Of a stretch of 64,000 nt of DNA, positions 1 through 14,037 are shown piece after piece. Position 1 is the stretch's first letter. Each line of letters begins with the position of its first letter. The DNA is from Maratus speciosus (Eukaryota; Arthropoda; Arachnida; Araneae; Salticidae): positions 598,971,038 through 599,035,037 of the forward strand of contig OZ010786.1 in assembly GCA_963932465.1 (NCBI GenBank). Direction: 5' to 3'. Both the position numbers and the translations under genes were made by a program. Under the pieces are notes generated by a model, which saw only the letters and a list, made by a program, of their open reading frames with translations, made no database searches and was not told the DNA's origin.

Positions 1-576
1 TATGTGGTTGTGGCATTATTTCTGATATTAAATTATTAGATTACTTGGATTAAAAATCAATGCAAGAAAGATCAAAAGTTAAACAGAGTTTTAAAAAGGT
101 AAATTATGGGAATCCCTTAAGAACAAAAATTCTTCTGTTTCCTCTGCATGAAAATTAAAAAATTTAAAATACAACTAAATATGTTTTCATTTCAAATACT
201 AGATATTGTCACCAAATTATATAATTGTTTAAGCAAAGCCTATGTGAAACTGGCAGTGTGTGATACCTTTTTCTGCAAAGATTCTGAAATCAGTCTTTGA
301 GAAATATCATTCCAGATAACTGGTTTTCCGGTTAACTGGTTTCCGGATGAATGGTTCCATACTGTATATATTTAATAAGATTTAAGGCTGTCAAACATTT
401 TAAAATATCTTATTTCTATTTTTAATTTTGTAAACTGATTATTACTTGCAATGGAACAGGCATATGATAGATAAAAAAGTTAAATTTCACTGCAAATGTA
501 TATGTTTTACAATTGCTATTTAATACATTATAACTTAATATACATTTTATTTATAAACATGTTTGCATAAAAAAGC
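1..576. other. Unassigned AT-rich sequence
   Basis: I see no exon, RNA gene or bounded repeat here. Confidence 0.5.
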
Positions 577-584
577 TTCTAGAT

Positions 585-1497
585 CAGCCATACTCAACCT
601 TTTTTTCTCGCAGGCCACAAACATATGTTTGCGACGCTAGACAGGCCGCAACACACTTATAAAAGGGTAAAAATGAGTATTTAAAATAGTAAGATAACAT
701 AAGTAGTATAACAAAGCAATATAACAAAGTTATTTTTAAGTATGTTTGAACATTTGTCGCAGAAGAAATGTTACCATAAGGTTTTAACACCACCATTTCC
801 AAGCAATAAACTTTGTGATAAATATCCATTGCAAATGTTGTAGAAATATGACACGAAGTTTTTTGTTTGGAAATTGTGGCGTAAAAATTTTTTGTTGTCA
901 ATTTTTGCTGCGACAAACGGACAACCTAAAAAATCGGTATTAGCTACAATAATATAACAATGCAAAATACCCAAACTCTAAAAAATAAAAAGGAAAAAAT
1001 CAGGAGATTTTCTCTAATAAATCAATCTTTTGCTTAATGCAAAAAATCTTTATTTTTTTTTTTTTATGTAGAAATATATAGTGCAAATTAAATTAATTTT
1101 CAATATTTATATAATGTTTTATTAGCATTGGAGATTAAGAAATGTGCACTCCACTATAGCACAATTAGAACTACATTCAACTCTTAATGCAATTTTACAG
1201 CCCTTTCCACCAAAGTTATAAAAGTAAAATTTTGATTAAAAATTCTGGTGCAATTCTTCTCGATTAAGTGGGATAAAATACATCTTACAGCCCCTTAAAG
1301 GGTTACAAATTTTTTTGACAAAGCAAACGGCATTTCAGAAGTTAAAATAATTTTAAATTATGAAAAACAGGGCAGATTTTGTCTTCCCAGGAAAATAAAT
1401 AAAACAACATTTAAGGCCTTGAAAACTTTTTATGCATATCAATTTTTAAAACATGGATTAATGATCATGTATATCGGCAACAGGTTGAGTATGGCTG
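585..1497. mobile_element. hAT-like non-autonomous element, 913 bp
   Basis: Both ends read CAGCCATACTCAACCT inward. Flanks TTCTAGAT (577-584) and TTCTAAAT (1498-1505) are an 8-bp TSD with one mismatch. An 8-bp TSD plus CAG-initial TIR is the hAT signature. No transposase is seen inside; short minus-strand ORFs here show no family motif. Confidence 0.82.
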
Positions 1498-1505
1498 TTC
1501 TAAAT

Positions 1506-2247
1506 GAAACTGAACTTAGTTTTTCATTTCCATTCAAAATATTTCATACTATTGTATATATAAATATGTATATGTGATGTACTTTGATATAAAAATTGTT
1601 TTTTGAATGGGAAGAATCAATATATTTATTACTGTTAAATTCTACATTTTTAATTTAGAATTTTCAATTTATTAAAGTGAACAAAATGATATTTTGTCTG
1701 GAATGGAAATCGGATAACCCTGTCAGGAAATGGAGATCCCTTAATGGAAAATTTCATAATCAATAGCAAAAATTTTTTATCAATGTCTTTTACCCATTTC
1801 TTTGCTATTTCTTTTTGTCATTAGCAAGTCCCTCACCCATGAATTTTGGATGCAGCAGGTATGATAAAATGTAAGTTGGCGTGTACTAACATTTAATTAA
1901 CATTTTCTTTGTGGTTTTATTAGATTGTGCTTAATATGCAGTCAATCTATTTTAATTATATGATTGAAAAAATATTTTTCTTATTAATAAATATTGTAGG
2001 AATATAATTCTATTACATCATAGCAATAATTTTATGTATCAAACATATGGAAAATCAGAAGATTTTAATTTTGTCCAATTTCTTTCGGCGTCCCGGACTT
2101 TTTACAAAATAGTGGACAAAATAGCAAACCTGCAAGGTGTGGATAAGTATTTTCTTAGAAGCAGAATACGCTAAGTGGTGAGTTTTAATATTATGTACAT
2201 CAGTTCAGAGTTCAGCTGCACTACAAAAAAAAGTCAAAGAAAAAAAG
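1506..2247. other. Unassigned AT-rich sequence
   Basis: No feature recognised. Confidence 0.5.
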
Positions 2248-2330
2248 AAAAAAAAAAGTGATTTTTTTTCCCTTCGTAAAATAGTCTTATTAGACTATAT
2301 TTTACAAAGAGGAAAATCACTTTTTTTTTT
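2248..2330. repeat. 83-bp near-perfect hairpin
   Basis: AAAAAAGTGATTTTTTTTCC on the left faces GGAAAATCACTTTTTT on the right. The arms are about 38 bases, and AGTCTTATTAGACT forms the tip. Confidence 0.8.
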
Positions 2331-2964
2331 CCTTGTTTTATTCAACTTGTTTTTTGTGGCAAAATCAAAATAATTGTCTGCAATTTAAAAAAAAGTAAGG
2401 AAGAAGGAGACCATCTTTCCCATATCATTTCATTTTAATTATTTCTACATTAGTTTTTCTTAATTTAAATTTATTTAATGTTTATTTTCGCTAATATACA
2501 CATCAAATAAATATATCCCTATGTCTATCCTATAGCTTTTGTATCCATTAAGTTAAAATCGCTCATTTTTTTTGTATCTTCATCAGCACCGATTTCATAA
2601 GCAAAAACTTTAGTAAAAAGTTTTAAGTATTTAGTTGCTGAATACTGAATATTTGGTATACACTTTGACTGAATATTTGACATTCGGTGAAATTTCTGAT
2701 TCAATCAATCCCTAAACATGATACCACTATTTTTTTTAAGAATAATGATTGCCTTATTTAGTTGCAAAAATTCTGGAATTTAATGCAAAGATTACTATGA
2801 AAGAATAATGGTATATAAAGGGTCCCCAATCTGACATATATAATAATGTGAAAAAATAAATAAATAATTAGTATACTGCACGGACACAGATCACATGTTT
2901 ACACAAAATGAAGAATATTTCAATTAAAAAGTTTTTGTGTTAAAACATGAATGCACACATACAC
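2331..2964. other. Unassigned AT-rich sequence
   Basis: No feature recognised. Confidence 0.5.
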
Positions 2965-4031
2965 CGCGTGACCAGTGGCGCAGCCACGGGAGGGGTTTGG
3001 GGGTTAACCCCCTCCCAGAGCTAAGAAAAATTACTATAATTGCCTCTTATATGAATCAAAACCAAAATTAATATTTAAACGTTTTGGCGTTTTTCGAAAT
3101 CCGCCGCTTTGAGAAATCAAAGTCTATTCAACAAAGTGATTCAATTAAACGGCGAAAATTCTACTTAAAACTGTGAAAGCGCATATTACATGCATTGGTT
3201 TTGTGAAAATTGGTTATTTGGACTAAATCACTTTTTCGAGACGTCTTATGCTAAAAGAATGGTCATTTCCTGCCACACAGACGCTTTGAGTTTAAGTATT
3301 ATACAATGGGCCATTTCTTAATTGCACTTCTGTCTTTGTTCCATGTTCGAAACAATAATAGACCATCGATTTTCAGAAAAAACATGAAACATACACTTTG
3401 CAGATCTCTCTTAGTTTCAAACGCCCTGTTTTACGCTTTTTGCTCTCAATTATATCTAAGACCAAGCTTTTTACGCACCCAAGTAAAAATCTTTGTAAAA
3501 TAAGAATTAAAAAAGTAGTAACTATAAAGTTGTAAAAAGCTGTTTTTGATTGTGATTGAACAAATTATCGCAATCAGTGTGTCTTTCGAACATATTTGCT
3601 CCTTAAGAGATCTGTACACAAATTTAAAGAATGTATTTCATTAGTTAGTAATGTAGCAACGAGTAATGGTGCTTACTCTCGGAGAAGCATTGCCACCCGT
3701 GTCACATAGGAAAGAAGCTTTTATTGTAATTTCATAGAGTTATAGATAATATGTCTGTGAGTATGGATTTTGAAAAGAGAGGGGTTAAATGTAAAACATT
3801 TTCTTAGACTGTATAAAATATAATTATACACAATTTTATGCTAATCATGCATTAATTTAAATTAATAAGCACATTGTTAAAAATCTGCAGTTTTAGCTTT
3901 ATAGTCACTCGCTATTATAGAAAACGGTTACTTAAATATATTATGGAATATTCTCATTATTTTTTATCATTCTCAATATCATTATACCTTAAAAGTAACC
4001 ACCATGTCAAAAACCAAGCTTTTATACCAAC

Positions 4032-5437
4032 TACACTATACGTCCGAAGGTGACCAGTCACTTGCAATTTTAGACGTTTTGTTAAATATCTAGAAAAATA
4101 CATGAGGAATTAACCTGAAACTGCAGGTGAGTAAATAGTATAGTATAGGTCATATATTTCCGCGAAGATTTTTTTTCCCGAAACCCCATAGGGGACCGTC
4201 AACAAATTGAAAAAGAACAAATATCTTTTGGATAACCCTGTAAAAACTAATGTAGCAAAAGCGTTCAAACTCGAGATTATTAATAAGTGGCTTATTGTAA
4301 TATGCTGTGTTCATTTTTATGAGAATAGCATGTATACTCGTAGAGAAATTAAGGTTTTTATAAAAATAGTCCCAAATTTCACCAAGTTTTTTGCTTATAA
4401 TTTGCAGAGTTTTTATTATAAAAAAAGTTCTTTTCAAAAAATATGACAAACAACATTGTACATAATACCCTGCAATCAGAATTAAAAAATAATAAAAATT
4501 GAATGAAAAATGAGTAGGTTTACTAAAAAATATTTCACTGTGCATGCACGAATGCAATCAAAATATAATGTGCATAATGTATTAGCTAATTATATAGAGC
4601 AAGTTTTCTAAAAGTCTTAAAATCACAGCTTGAAAATTATCGTTAATAGAATAAGCTTGAAATCCGTTGTTCCCAAAAGGAAGCAAAAAGATGAGGGGTT
4701 GTATCCAAATATAGTAGTACGTGCAATATTGTGTACGCTATCTTGGCACTAATCAACAGATATTTGATACAAACCCCCATCTTTTTGAGAACAATGGATT
4801 TCGAGCTTATTCTATCGACGACAATTTTCAGAATTTTCATTCTATGATTTTGAGACTATCACAAAACTTGCTCTATATAATTAGCTAATACATTATGCAC
4901 ATTATATTTTGATTGCATTCGAGCATGCGCAGTGAAACATTTTTTAATAAACCTCCTCATTTTTCATCCAATTTTTATTATTTTCTATTCTGATTGCAGA
5001 TTATTATGTACAATGTTGTTTGTCATATTTTCTGAAAAGAACTTTTTTTATATTAAGAACTCCGCAAATTATAAGCAAAAAACTTGGCGAAATATGGGAC
5101 TGTTTTTATAAAAACCTTAATTTCTCTACGAGTATACATGCTAGCCTCATAAAAATGAACACAATATATTACAATAAGCCATTTATTAATAATCTTGAAT
5201 ATGAAGGTTTTTGCTACATTGGTTTTTACAGGATTATCCAAAAGATATTAGTTCCTTTTCAATTTGTTGACGGTCCCCTATGGGGTTTAGGGAAAAAAAA
5301 TCTTCGCGGAAATATGACCTATACTATACTGTTTACACACCTGCAGTTTCAGGTTAATTCCACATGCATTTTTCTAGATATTTAACAAAACGTCTATAAT
5401 CGCACGTGACCAGTCACCTTTTGCCATATAGTGTATA
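4032..5437. repeat. 1.4 kb palindrome (hairpin element)
   Basis: Arms of about 680 bases (4032-4711 and 4761-5437) are inverted copies separated by a loop of about 49 bases. Anchors: GGGGACCGTCAACAAATTGA at 4192 matches the complement of TCAATTTGTTGACGGTCCCC at 5259, and AATGTGCATAATGTATTAGC near 4568 matches its complement near 4887. Arms differ by scattered substitutions. The ends read ACACTATA outward, suggesting a fold-back transposon. Confidence 0.85.
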
Positions 5438-5438
5438 T

Positions 5439-5960
5439 CGCACAAACCGCAGTTTTAGAACGTTTTTTGCTCTTGCATCCTTTTAATTTCGAATTTTTGG
5501 AAAACTGTTCTTGGTGATCATTTACGTTTCTAGAGTAACAGCCATGCCAATCTTAATGTATCTAGCTCTAACAATACCTAATAAATCATAATTAAGGCTA
5601 TATAATGCTGCTAGCATTGTGTAGGGATAATACGGAAGTAAAAAAGCGTGCAAAAAGACGTCCGTCTGACATTAGCTTTAGACCGTTTTCCGCTCATTTC
5701 ATCCTTTTTAATTGAATTTTTTTAGGAACCGTTCTTGAGCATTTATAAATCCCAAAAGTTATCACCATGCCAGATTCTAACCTTCTATACAAAATGTATC
5801 ACACAAATCGCAATTTTAGGAAGTTTTTTTTTTTTTGCTCTTGCACCCTTTAAAATTTCGAATTTAAAAAAAAACTGTTCAGGGCATGCATTTAAGTCTC
5901 TAAATTAACAACCATGGCAAATTCCATGTTTCTAGCCGTTGTTTTACCAATGTAAAATAT
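5439..5960 (+). repeat. Diverged tandem repeat, three units
   Basis: Units start near 5439, 5670 and 5808. Each has an A/G-TTTTAG motif, a TTTTTTGCTCTTGCA-CC-TTT block, a TTCGAATTT run, ACTGTTC and an ACCATG-C-AATT segment. Not coding. Confidence 0.65.
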
Positions 5961-6234
5961 AGCTTATGTTGAAACGGAGATAGTTACCATCATTTTGCCA
6001 TTATTATTAAGGTTCCACTCTACGCTTAAAAAGTAAAATCAGAATTATTATAAGATCATTCGTGCATCTTATTTTTCTGACGGTCAGCGGGGGAGTTGAG
6101 GGCACTCGGTGTACCTAAGCGACGTAGAATCTTCCAAGGATTGTCGGTAATGATTTTCGAAAAAATGTGTCTGTAATTTGCCGAGATATTAATTAAAAAC
6201 CCATGTAGAAAACAACGGTACAGATCAAAACAGT

Positions 6235-6760
6235 GTTGCTACCTTGTGACCTCTTTTCGAAGCGTGCTTGGCACAGTGACAGTGCCTAGTTTAAACTTTG
6301 TATAAGATCTTTGTTTTAGGTAAGGTGAAACATAGTGATAAGCACTTTTTATTCCAACTGAATTCAATTATTGAAGGCAAACATTAAAAAGATAATTCAT
6401 ATAGTAATTCCAAGAAATTAAAAGTCAGTAATTTTGAGACAAAAATTGCTTATAATTCAATAAATAAATCATTTATAAGGAAAAAAATTTTTCGATTAGA
6501 AATCATTTCAATAATGTCTGAATATGCTTTTATTTTTAAAAATGAATAGAAAATTTTCACTTTATTAAGCGTACCTTTTTTTATTCCTTTAAAATTGTCC
6601 ACTATTACATGAAATATGATTTACAAGTGACTTTTCGTGAGAATCTCCGCGACCTCTTTCCGAAATGTGGTTGGTTCTCTACCAAGTTTAAACTTTGTAC
6701 AAAGTCTGTGTTTTAGAGGGAGAAATATTCATCAGTTTTCATTCCAGTAGAATTAAATTA
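6235..6760 (+). repeat. Diverged direct repeat pair
   Basis: GACCTCTTTTCGAAGCGTG...AGTTTAAACTTTGTA at 6249 recurs as GACCTCTTTCCGAAATGTG...AGTTTAAACTTTGTA at 6650. Both are followed by a TTCCA-T-GAATT block. Confidence 0.6.
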
Positions 6761-8244
6761 TGGCATGTGGTATTGTTATATGTACGCAAGTAAATATTAT
6801 CTTTGAACAGTTCTGATATTTTGTATGGAACCCTTTGTATGCGAGTTAAGTTCGCACACGACTGATTATCTTTTTAAATCCGTTTGGTAGTTCCAAAAGT
6901 AGCCCCTACAAAAAAAAGTTACTTCTTTATAATATTAGTACAGGTACGACTTCAGTTTGAACCCGGATATTTTTAGAGAACTTTAACAATAATAAAGATG
7001 TTTTAGCGAAATTTTCAACAGATTTAAGTTACTTAATGACAAATTCGATGTCATGTAAAGTACTGGAAGTGCACAATAAAAAAACCCAATAAAATACCAT
7101 GTTTAATATCAACTACATTCCAAAATATGGATTACCTAACTGAGCACTCATTGGACATAAATGATGATAAATTCCACCAATTTTCGTGATGTTGTTACAT
7201 TTGACAAAAGCATGGTAAGTATATTGAAAATTTTGTTAAAATGGCTTCATTATTATTAAAGTAAAAAACAAGAATTCGAAATTGTCTTGGAATGAAATCC
7301 TGTGTATTTTTGGTTGAACAAGTGGATTGGAATTCTGTTATTTTCTATGCAAAAATTATTTGCCTCACTGTACACTTATACAACTCTTAAAGTTTGCCTC
7401 ATCATCTTTAAACACTTTTTATAAATCTAACCTAGTTTGGGGTTATTTCATTGGTGCATTTTATGTTTTCTAACTCTAATACTGTAAACGCTGTTTAAAT
7501 GAAACACAACCAATGTAACTGCGGGTAAAAAGCATTATGATTTGATTCATTAAAAAGACATTATATTAACCGGTGATTCAAATAATCGGCGAACACCTTT
7601 ATCAAAAAATCCAAAACTCCCCCTAGAACCAAATTCTGACTGCGCCACTGCGCGTGACCAGAATATTAGGAATACATCTCACTCAAACTTCGAGTCGTCT
7701 GAGAAATAATAAATCAGATTTGTTGCTAGAAAGCCTATTCCTGGTCAGAATCATAGGTGAATGTAGCAATTTGCATGTTTATAGGAAAAATAAGAGATTT
7801 AAATGACTTTGAACGCAGAATGACTGTGGATGCCAGAAAAGCTAGTTTCTAGTTTTGTCTGAAACAACCATTCTTTTGTCTTCTCTTAAGTCTTCAGAGA
7901 TTACCAGCTAAGCCAAAAAACTTCAGGCAGAATAGTGCCCCTAGTCTCTTGAAACCCTGGGTCCTTGGAACCCAAACATTTTAAAAAACTGACTCCTCTT
8001 TTAAAAATAAGGTATAATACATTCATTGATATAATTTAAGACATTCAATGTATTTAATACAAAATATTCCTCTTTGATATTCCTTTTAGAGAAAAATTAT
8101 AGCTTCCTGAAGAACCCATCACAATTTTTATCACAACCCTAGAGATGGGAATGTTGGTGGTCGAAAAACAGCTTTTTCCTGTTTATTTCCCTGATGGGGT
8201 TATTTTCCAAATTGGAAAAATTGAAATTGTATTGGTACTACTTG

Positions 8245-8520
8245 GAAAAAGATATAATAAATACTATAAAAAATAAGAAGAATGCAATGGTTAGGCCATC
8301 TAATCAGAATGAGGGATGGGCAAAGCACAAAAAAGATTTATAGTGGTAATTTAATTGGGAAAAGAAGTATTGGTAGACCCAGGAAGAGATGGATAGAAGA
8401 GGTAGAGAAAGATCTTGCACAAAACCAAATTATAAAGGCCAGAGATCAGAAGGTCTGGAGTGATATATTGAGGGAGGTCAAAATCCTACATGGATTGTAG
8501 TACCATTGTGTATGTATGTA
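8245..8520 (+). mobile_element. 5'-truncated LINE 3' end
   Basis: A 17-bp TSD, TGTATTGGTACTACTTG, stands at 8228-8244 and again at 8976-8992, so the LINE (plus the MITE later inserted in its tail) entered as one event. It ends in a (TATG)n simple tail. It holds the C-terminal tip of the reverse-transcriptase ORF. Confidence 0.78.
8282..8500 (+). pseudogene. LINE endonuclease/reverse-transcriptase ORF, C-terminal fragment
   Basis: Reads RMQWLGHLIRM, then GKRSIGRPRKRWIEEVEKDL and VWSDILREVK, the hallmark C-terminal tail of non-LTR retrotransposon polyproteins (RWLGHV.RM...GRPRKRW). The RT catalytic domain is absent because of 5' truncation. The natural stop is at 8498-8500. Confidence 0.85.
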
Positions 8521-8973
8521 CCGGGTGTCCCAAAAAGGACTGACTGATTTTAAAATTCAATAACTTGCAAACTGTGACAGATATTAAAAAAATTCTTGCA
8601 GGAGGGTTATGCATAAGGTCAAAAGTTTTATTACAGTGATTTTCAATTTTAGTTCGATTTACAAACAATAGATGGCGCTGTAAGCAATAGTCGCTAAATA
8701 CAGGCTCGATTTTTGGTCCTTTATCTTGTTCCATGCAGAAAAAGGAGATGGAAATGTATTATCCGGGCCACGAAGTACCAAAAATTGAGCCTGAATTTAG
8801 CGACTATTGCTTACAGCGCCATCTATTGTTTGTAAATCGAACTAAAATTGAAAATCACTGTAATAAAACTTTTGACCTTATGCATAACCCTCCTGCAAGA
8901 ATTTTTTTAATATCTGTCACAATTTGCAAGTTATTGAATTTTAAAATCAGTCAGTCCTTTTTGGGACACCCGG
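8521..8973. mobile_element. 453-bp palindromic mariner-type MITE
   Basis: Near-identical arms of about 200 bases begin CCGGGTGTCCCAAAAAGGAC at each end. A TA duplication flanks them (8519-8520, 8974-8975). The arms contain ATAGATGGCGCTGTAAGCAA; ORFs in the arms are mirror images and not genes. It sits in the simple-repeat tail of the LINE. Confidence 0.85.
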
Positions 8974-9090
8974 TATGTATTGGTACTACTTGATTATATC
9001 ATCGGCCAAAAAACTATTGCCAAACTATAAGATTAAATGCCAATAATGGATGATCGTAAATGTCACATTCACTTGACATTAAACACATTA

Positions 9091-9223
9091 GGGGACACCA
9101 GAGCAGAATGGGGTACTTAAGGTTTGAAGCAATGTTCTAGGTCTAAAATACTAAAAAAAGCCTTATCCTATATTAAGAAAGTTTTTTTTTTACATTTTAA
9201 AATAAACTTTAGTATACAAAGCT

Positions 9224-9262
<39 letters not shown>

Positions 9263-9956
9263 CAACCTTATTCTGCCCCTTGCAAGAGGCAGAATGGGAT
9301 ACAATGGTTTTTGGAATATTATAAATTATTTTTCGTATTTAAAATGTCGAAGCAACAACTTGATGCTGCCCTTTCATTGCAATTACTCTTGAATGCCGTT
9401 TTAGTACAACAGTTACGCCGCTTTCGTTGGTGTTGAAAATTCTTGCTGCAGTTAGTTTGTTTTTGTCGATAACTTTAATCAATAAATCAAAAAACTAGGA
9501 AACTGCAACTTTATTGAATCCCACTGCAATTATATATTTATATATATTTTATATTTGTTACATAATTGGGGCAAAACACAAGGGACCCACACATTCAAAT
9601 TTGAAAAATGGTCACGTGACTACCATTAACCACTGATGTTTCAATCATGGCATCATGGAAAAATATTTAAAAACGTGATTAATTCAATGGAATTAAAGTT
9701 AAATGGGGGCAAAATATGGAATAAAGGCTTATTTTTCTTCAAAATTTTTCAAATATTACAGTAAAACACAGAATTTATAGCTAAAAGTTGCAAAAGTGAG
9801 TTAATGAATTCCAGCAATCAGATAGATGCTACTTTATAACATCCTGCATACAACTGAGGCTTCTGAAGCTTTGCCATGCTACTCTATCACCAGTGGCAGG
9901 AAATAAATGTCATATCCTGTTCTACCCCGGTACCCCATTCTGCCCCTGGTCTCCCC
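9091..9956. mobile_element. 866-bp TA-flanked element, GGGGA(C/G)ACCAG termini
   Basis: The left end is GGGGACACCAGAGCAGAATG and the right end, inverted, GGGGAGACCAGGGGCAGAAT. TA stands on both sides (9089-9090, 9957-9958). Copy B of the host element provides the empty site (AACACGCTACACATG), which confirms the boundaries. Contains an A30 run (9226-9256). Confidence 0.82.
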
Positions 9957-10154
9957 TACACGTGTTTGTTACGTCATCAAGTTATTTTTCATCCTACATT
10001 TTATTTGTATTTTTATTAGTGTTTTAATAATTTATTTCTTCCTACGTTATTTAAAATAAAAATTTATCAACTTGTATAATTTGGCAAATAGTCTGGTGAT
10101 TTGTATAATTTGGTGAAATTGGTCGATGAGAGAATCAAGTAGTACCATTTTATT

Positions 10155-11210
<1,056 letters not shown>

Positions 11211-11941
11211 TTAAAAGAATAAAATTATTGCTCTAAAAAACACATTTCATAACAGTAATTTCATAATAAAAAATGCAGCATTACTTATCAATATTTATTC
11301 AAATGAATTATTAAAATCATTGTTCACTCCAATTAGACTTAATTTCTAATTTATTCATACATATTTTTAATTAGTCTTTTTTTCATGTACGATTGTTATA
11401 ATGGATGGTTTGGTATTAATTATCTTGTAATGGCAATATGCAGATTTCAGAACAAACCTGCATACCTCAAATTAATGATGTGCTGTCATATACAGCTAAT
11501 GAATAAATAGTTCTTATTCTTATTATAAAACTAGCAGATTTTGCCTGCTACGTTGGTTGGTTTCTCCAAACAAACCTTGAATCAAACATTTGATGAATTT
11601 GACCTTGTGCTTTAAAGAAATAAAGCACAAAGACCTTTACCTGTGCTTCCATAATCAGATCAAATTTGGACTGTTAAAAAACAACTCTTTTTAACATTTA
11701 CAGTAGCAATTGGTATAGAAAGATAGAATAATATGCAACATACTAAAACCACCTGAAATAAAAATTCAAGTCTCATAAAAATCTATCCAGTAGAACTTTT
11801 TAAAAAAGCTAACATTTCATAATCGGGTTCACCTGATTATAAAGCTTTCTCATATAGTCTATAACTAAGCAACCAACAACAAAATGCAATATACTAAAAC
11901 CTTCTCTTAAAAAATCTAATAGTGAAGTCCTATCAAAATTC

Positions 11942-12099
11942 TAATCGTTCGGAGTTTTCGTGGTTTTCTTCGAACCTTGGATTTCCAAGCGTTAATACGG
12001 GTTAGGTTCCCTTAGAAAGACCCCCACGAAGGGCACTCCCCCCGGGCCTATATCCCTCGTGCAGATAATTTGCCGTCATAAATACAACCAACCAACCAA
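11942..12099 (+). mobile_element. 5'-truncated SINE with (AACC)n tail
   Basis: The body contains GGAGTTTTCGTGGTTTTCTT and CTTAGAAAGACCCCCACG and ends in AACCAACCAACC. A 13-bp TSD CCTATCAAAATTC flanks it (11929-11941, 12100-12112). It matches in reverse the full-length copy at 20665-20901, whose tRNA-like head is missing here. Confidence 0.88.
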
Positions 12100-12112
12100 C
12101 CTATCAAAATTC

Positions 12113-12650
12113 ATCCAGCAGAATTCAAGTTATAAGCAGCAGGAACGAAATTCTCATCTGCATTTGTTATATAATAGTAGACTCCTTCAAATCTGTAACC
12201 CTAAAATCCACACATTATCACGCACGTAAACGATGAAACCTTCAGTTCGGATGTCAGGGTAAAATTACAGATTTTTTTAGTTTTATATGATTCCATATAT
12301 GTTTTTAATAGGTAATTCTCGATAATATGGCTGAACTCATGGTTTTTCATGAAGGAAGTATAAATTATTTATGAAAAAAAGGTCAAGATATTGCTAATAT
12401 CATTGGTAATCGCAATTTTTTTACCAAATATATTTATGTATTAATCAAGCTTTTTTGGTTCATTAAAACTGGCTAAACCTAAAATAAAACTTTTTTATTC
12501 ATGATTTTGATGTGAATTAACAGGTTACCTTCATGAGGAAAGTTTTATTGAATAAGTCAAGGAAAATGTATCTTATCTTTATTATGCATATTTAATTATA
12601 CATTATTGATAATTTAGTTTTAATAATTTAATCATTTTCAAAATTACCTT
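12113..12650. other. Unassigned intronic AT-rich sequence
   Basis: No feature recognised. Confidence 0.5.
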
Positions 12651-12812
12651 ACTTTTAATCATTGTACTTTACTTAATTATTTTAATATTTTACTATATTG
12701 CAAGCATTCATTATAATTTTGATTGCATTATACTTTTAATCATTGTACTTTACTTAATTATTTTAATATTTTACTATATTGCAAGCATTCATTATAATTT
12801 TGATCGCATTAT
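12651..12812 (+). repeat. 81-bp tandem duplication
   Basis: ACTTTTAATCATTGTACTTT begins at 12651 and again at 12732. The two units are nearly identical, differing for example at TTTGATTGC versus TTTGATCGC. Confidence 0.9.
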
Positions 12813-14037
12813 TACATTCAAATTACTGTTTAAAAAATGTAAACCAAGCAATGACCAGAAATCTGCAAAATTCTAAAATCCGTACAACCTCTGGTCCCAA
12901 GCTGTATGGATTTGAGGGAGTCTACTGTATATAATAGATTCAATTCAATAATATTCTCACCACATTAATAGTAATAATATAACAATAAAAATTAATGTTT
13001 TGAGAATGACCTTTTGACCTTCCTAGAATGACCATTAGTACAGTACCTCCACCCTTTTTCTACCTTGAAATTTTGCATATCTATATACAATAAACGAAGA
13101 ATTAACAAATAATTTTGTGGGGGGAAAATGAGAAGGTATGTTTTTAAAATATTTAAATTAAAAAAATTGTCAATGCATATAACCCAAAGTATTTTGTGTT
13201 GCATATCATGTTAAATCCCATAAAAAGAGGTTTAAAATGAGACATAAATAACTTTTCTAGTATCACTGGTTACAGAAATATTCAATTTGTACATGGCAGA
13301 GGCAGGGACGCAGCTACAGGGGGGGGGGGGGTGTGGGGGGGTGCGACACCCCCCCACTTCGGTAAACTCATATACATTCGGTAATTTCACTTTCGTTCAA
13401 AAATTGCATCATTTGGCTCTGATTTTTTTTTCTTTTTTTTTTAAGAATTTTTAAAAACATATTACAAAATGCATTACAAAACAGAAAACAATGTCAAACC
13501 ATATTTGAAATTATTAAATATTTTAAATATATAGATTTTCTAATTAGAAACTTCTTTTCTCTTTGCACTATGTAATTTTTTTTTCGCTGGGAGTCGATTG
13601 CAATTTCACCTTTTAACTATTCCATGGGTGTAAGAAGGGGAGGGAGAGGGGTCCAGGTTACAGTATCTCTTAGAAGATTAAGTATAGCTTCTTCCTATTT
13701 CTATGCAGTATCCCTGTAAGCTAGAAGATAAGGGTAGAAAATATCTTCGCTTCATTCAAGAAAAGAATCTGGAGAAAAGTGCCTTGAGGGTAAATGCGTA
13801 CACTCCTTGACCAATGCAAATGAAATTAGAAGGTCAGTCTTCTTGTTCGTTAAAATTCGTTTTGCTTGACTCTGAAAGCTATCGGGGGTTGATATTTCGC
13901 GTTTTTTTCGGTGGACAAGATGTCGCCAGATTTTTTCTGTTGTATTGTCTGTTTTTCAAAACAAAAAATAAGAGAGAACAGGGAATCTTTTCTTATCAAA
14001 GAAAATTAAAACGGTGTAATAAAATTACATCAGCTAC

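Larger units (their letters stand above)
2973..7650. mobile_element. 4678-bp hAT-like composite element with 8-bp TSD
   Basis: The left end is CAGTGGCGCAGCCACGGG and the right end, inverted, CAGTGGCGCAGTCAGAAT. A perfect 8-bp TSD CGCGTGAC flanks it (2965-2972 and 7651-7658). It contains the 1.4 kb palindrome, a three-unit diverged tandem repeat and a second diverged direct repeat, but no recognisable transposase. Confidence 0.82.
8234..10146. mobile_element. GGTACTACTTG element, copy A (interrupted)
   Basis: TIRs begin GGTACTACTTGATT and extend to a CATCG(G/A)CCAA block. Flanks ATTGTATT (8226-8233) and ATTTTATT (10147-10154) form an 8-bp TSD with one mismatch. The interior matches copy B (27733-28445) in the runs TGTCACATTCACTTGACATT and TTGTTACGTCATCAAGT. 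It is split by a LINE fragment (8245-8975, with its own TSD) and by a TA-flanked element (9091-9956), and is internally shorter than copy B. Confidence 0.75.

Noticed and set aside
584..974. 110-codon minus-strand ORF
   Set aside because: Lies inside a hAT MITE, starts in its TIR and has no transposase motif.
4150..5385. Two ORFs of about 120-135 codons with similar sequence on opposite strands
   Set aside because: They are the same arm of a palindrome read twice; no domain, poor codon usage.
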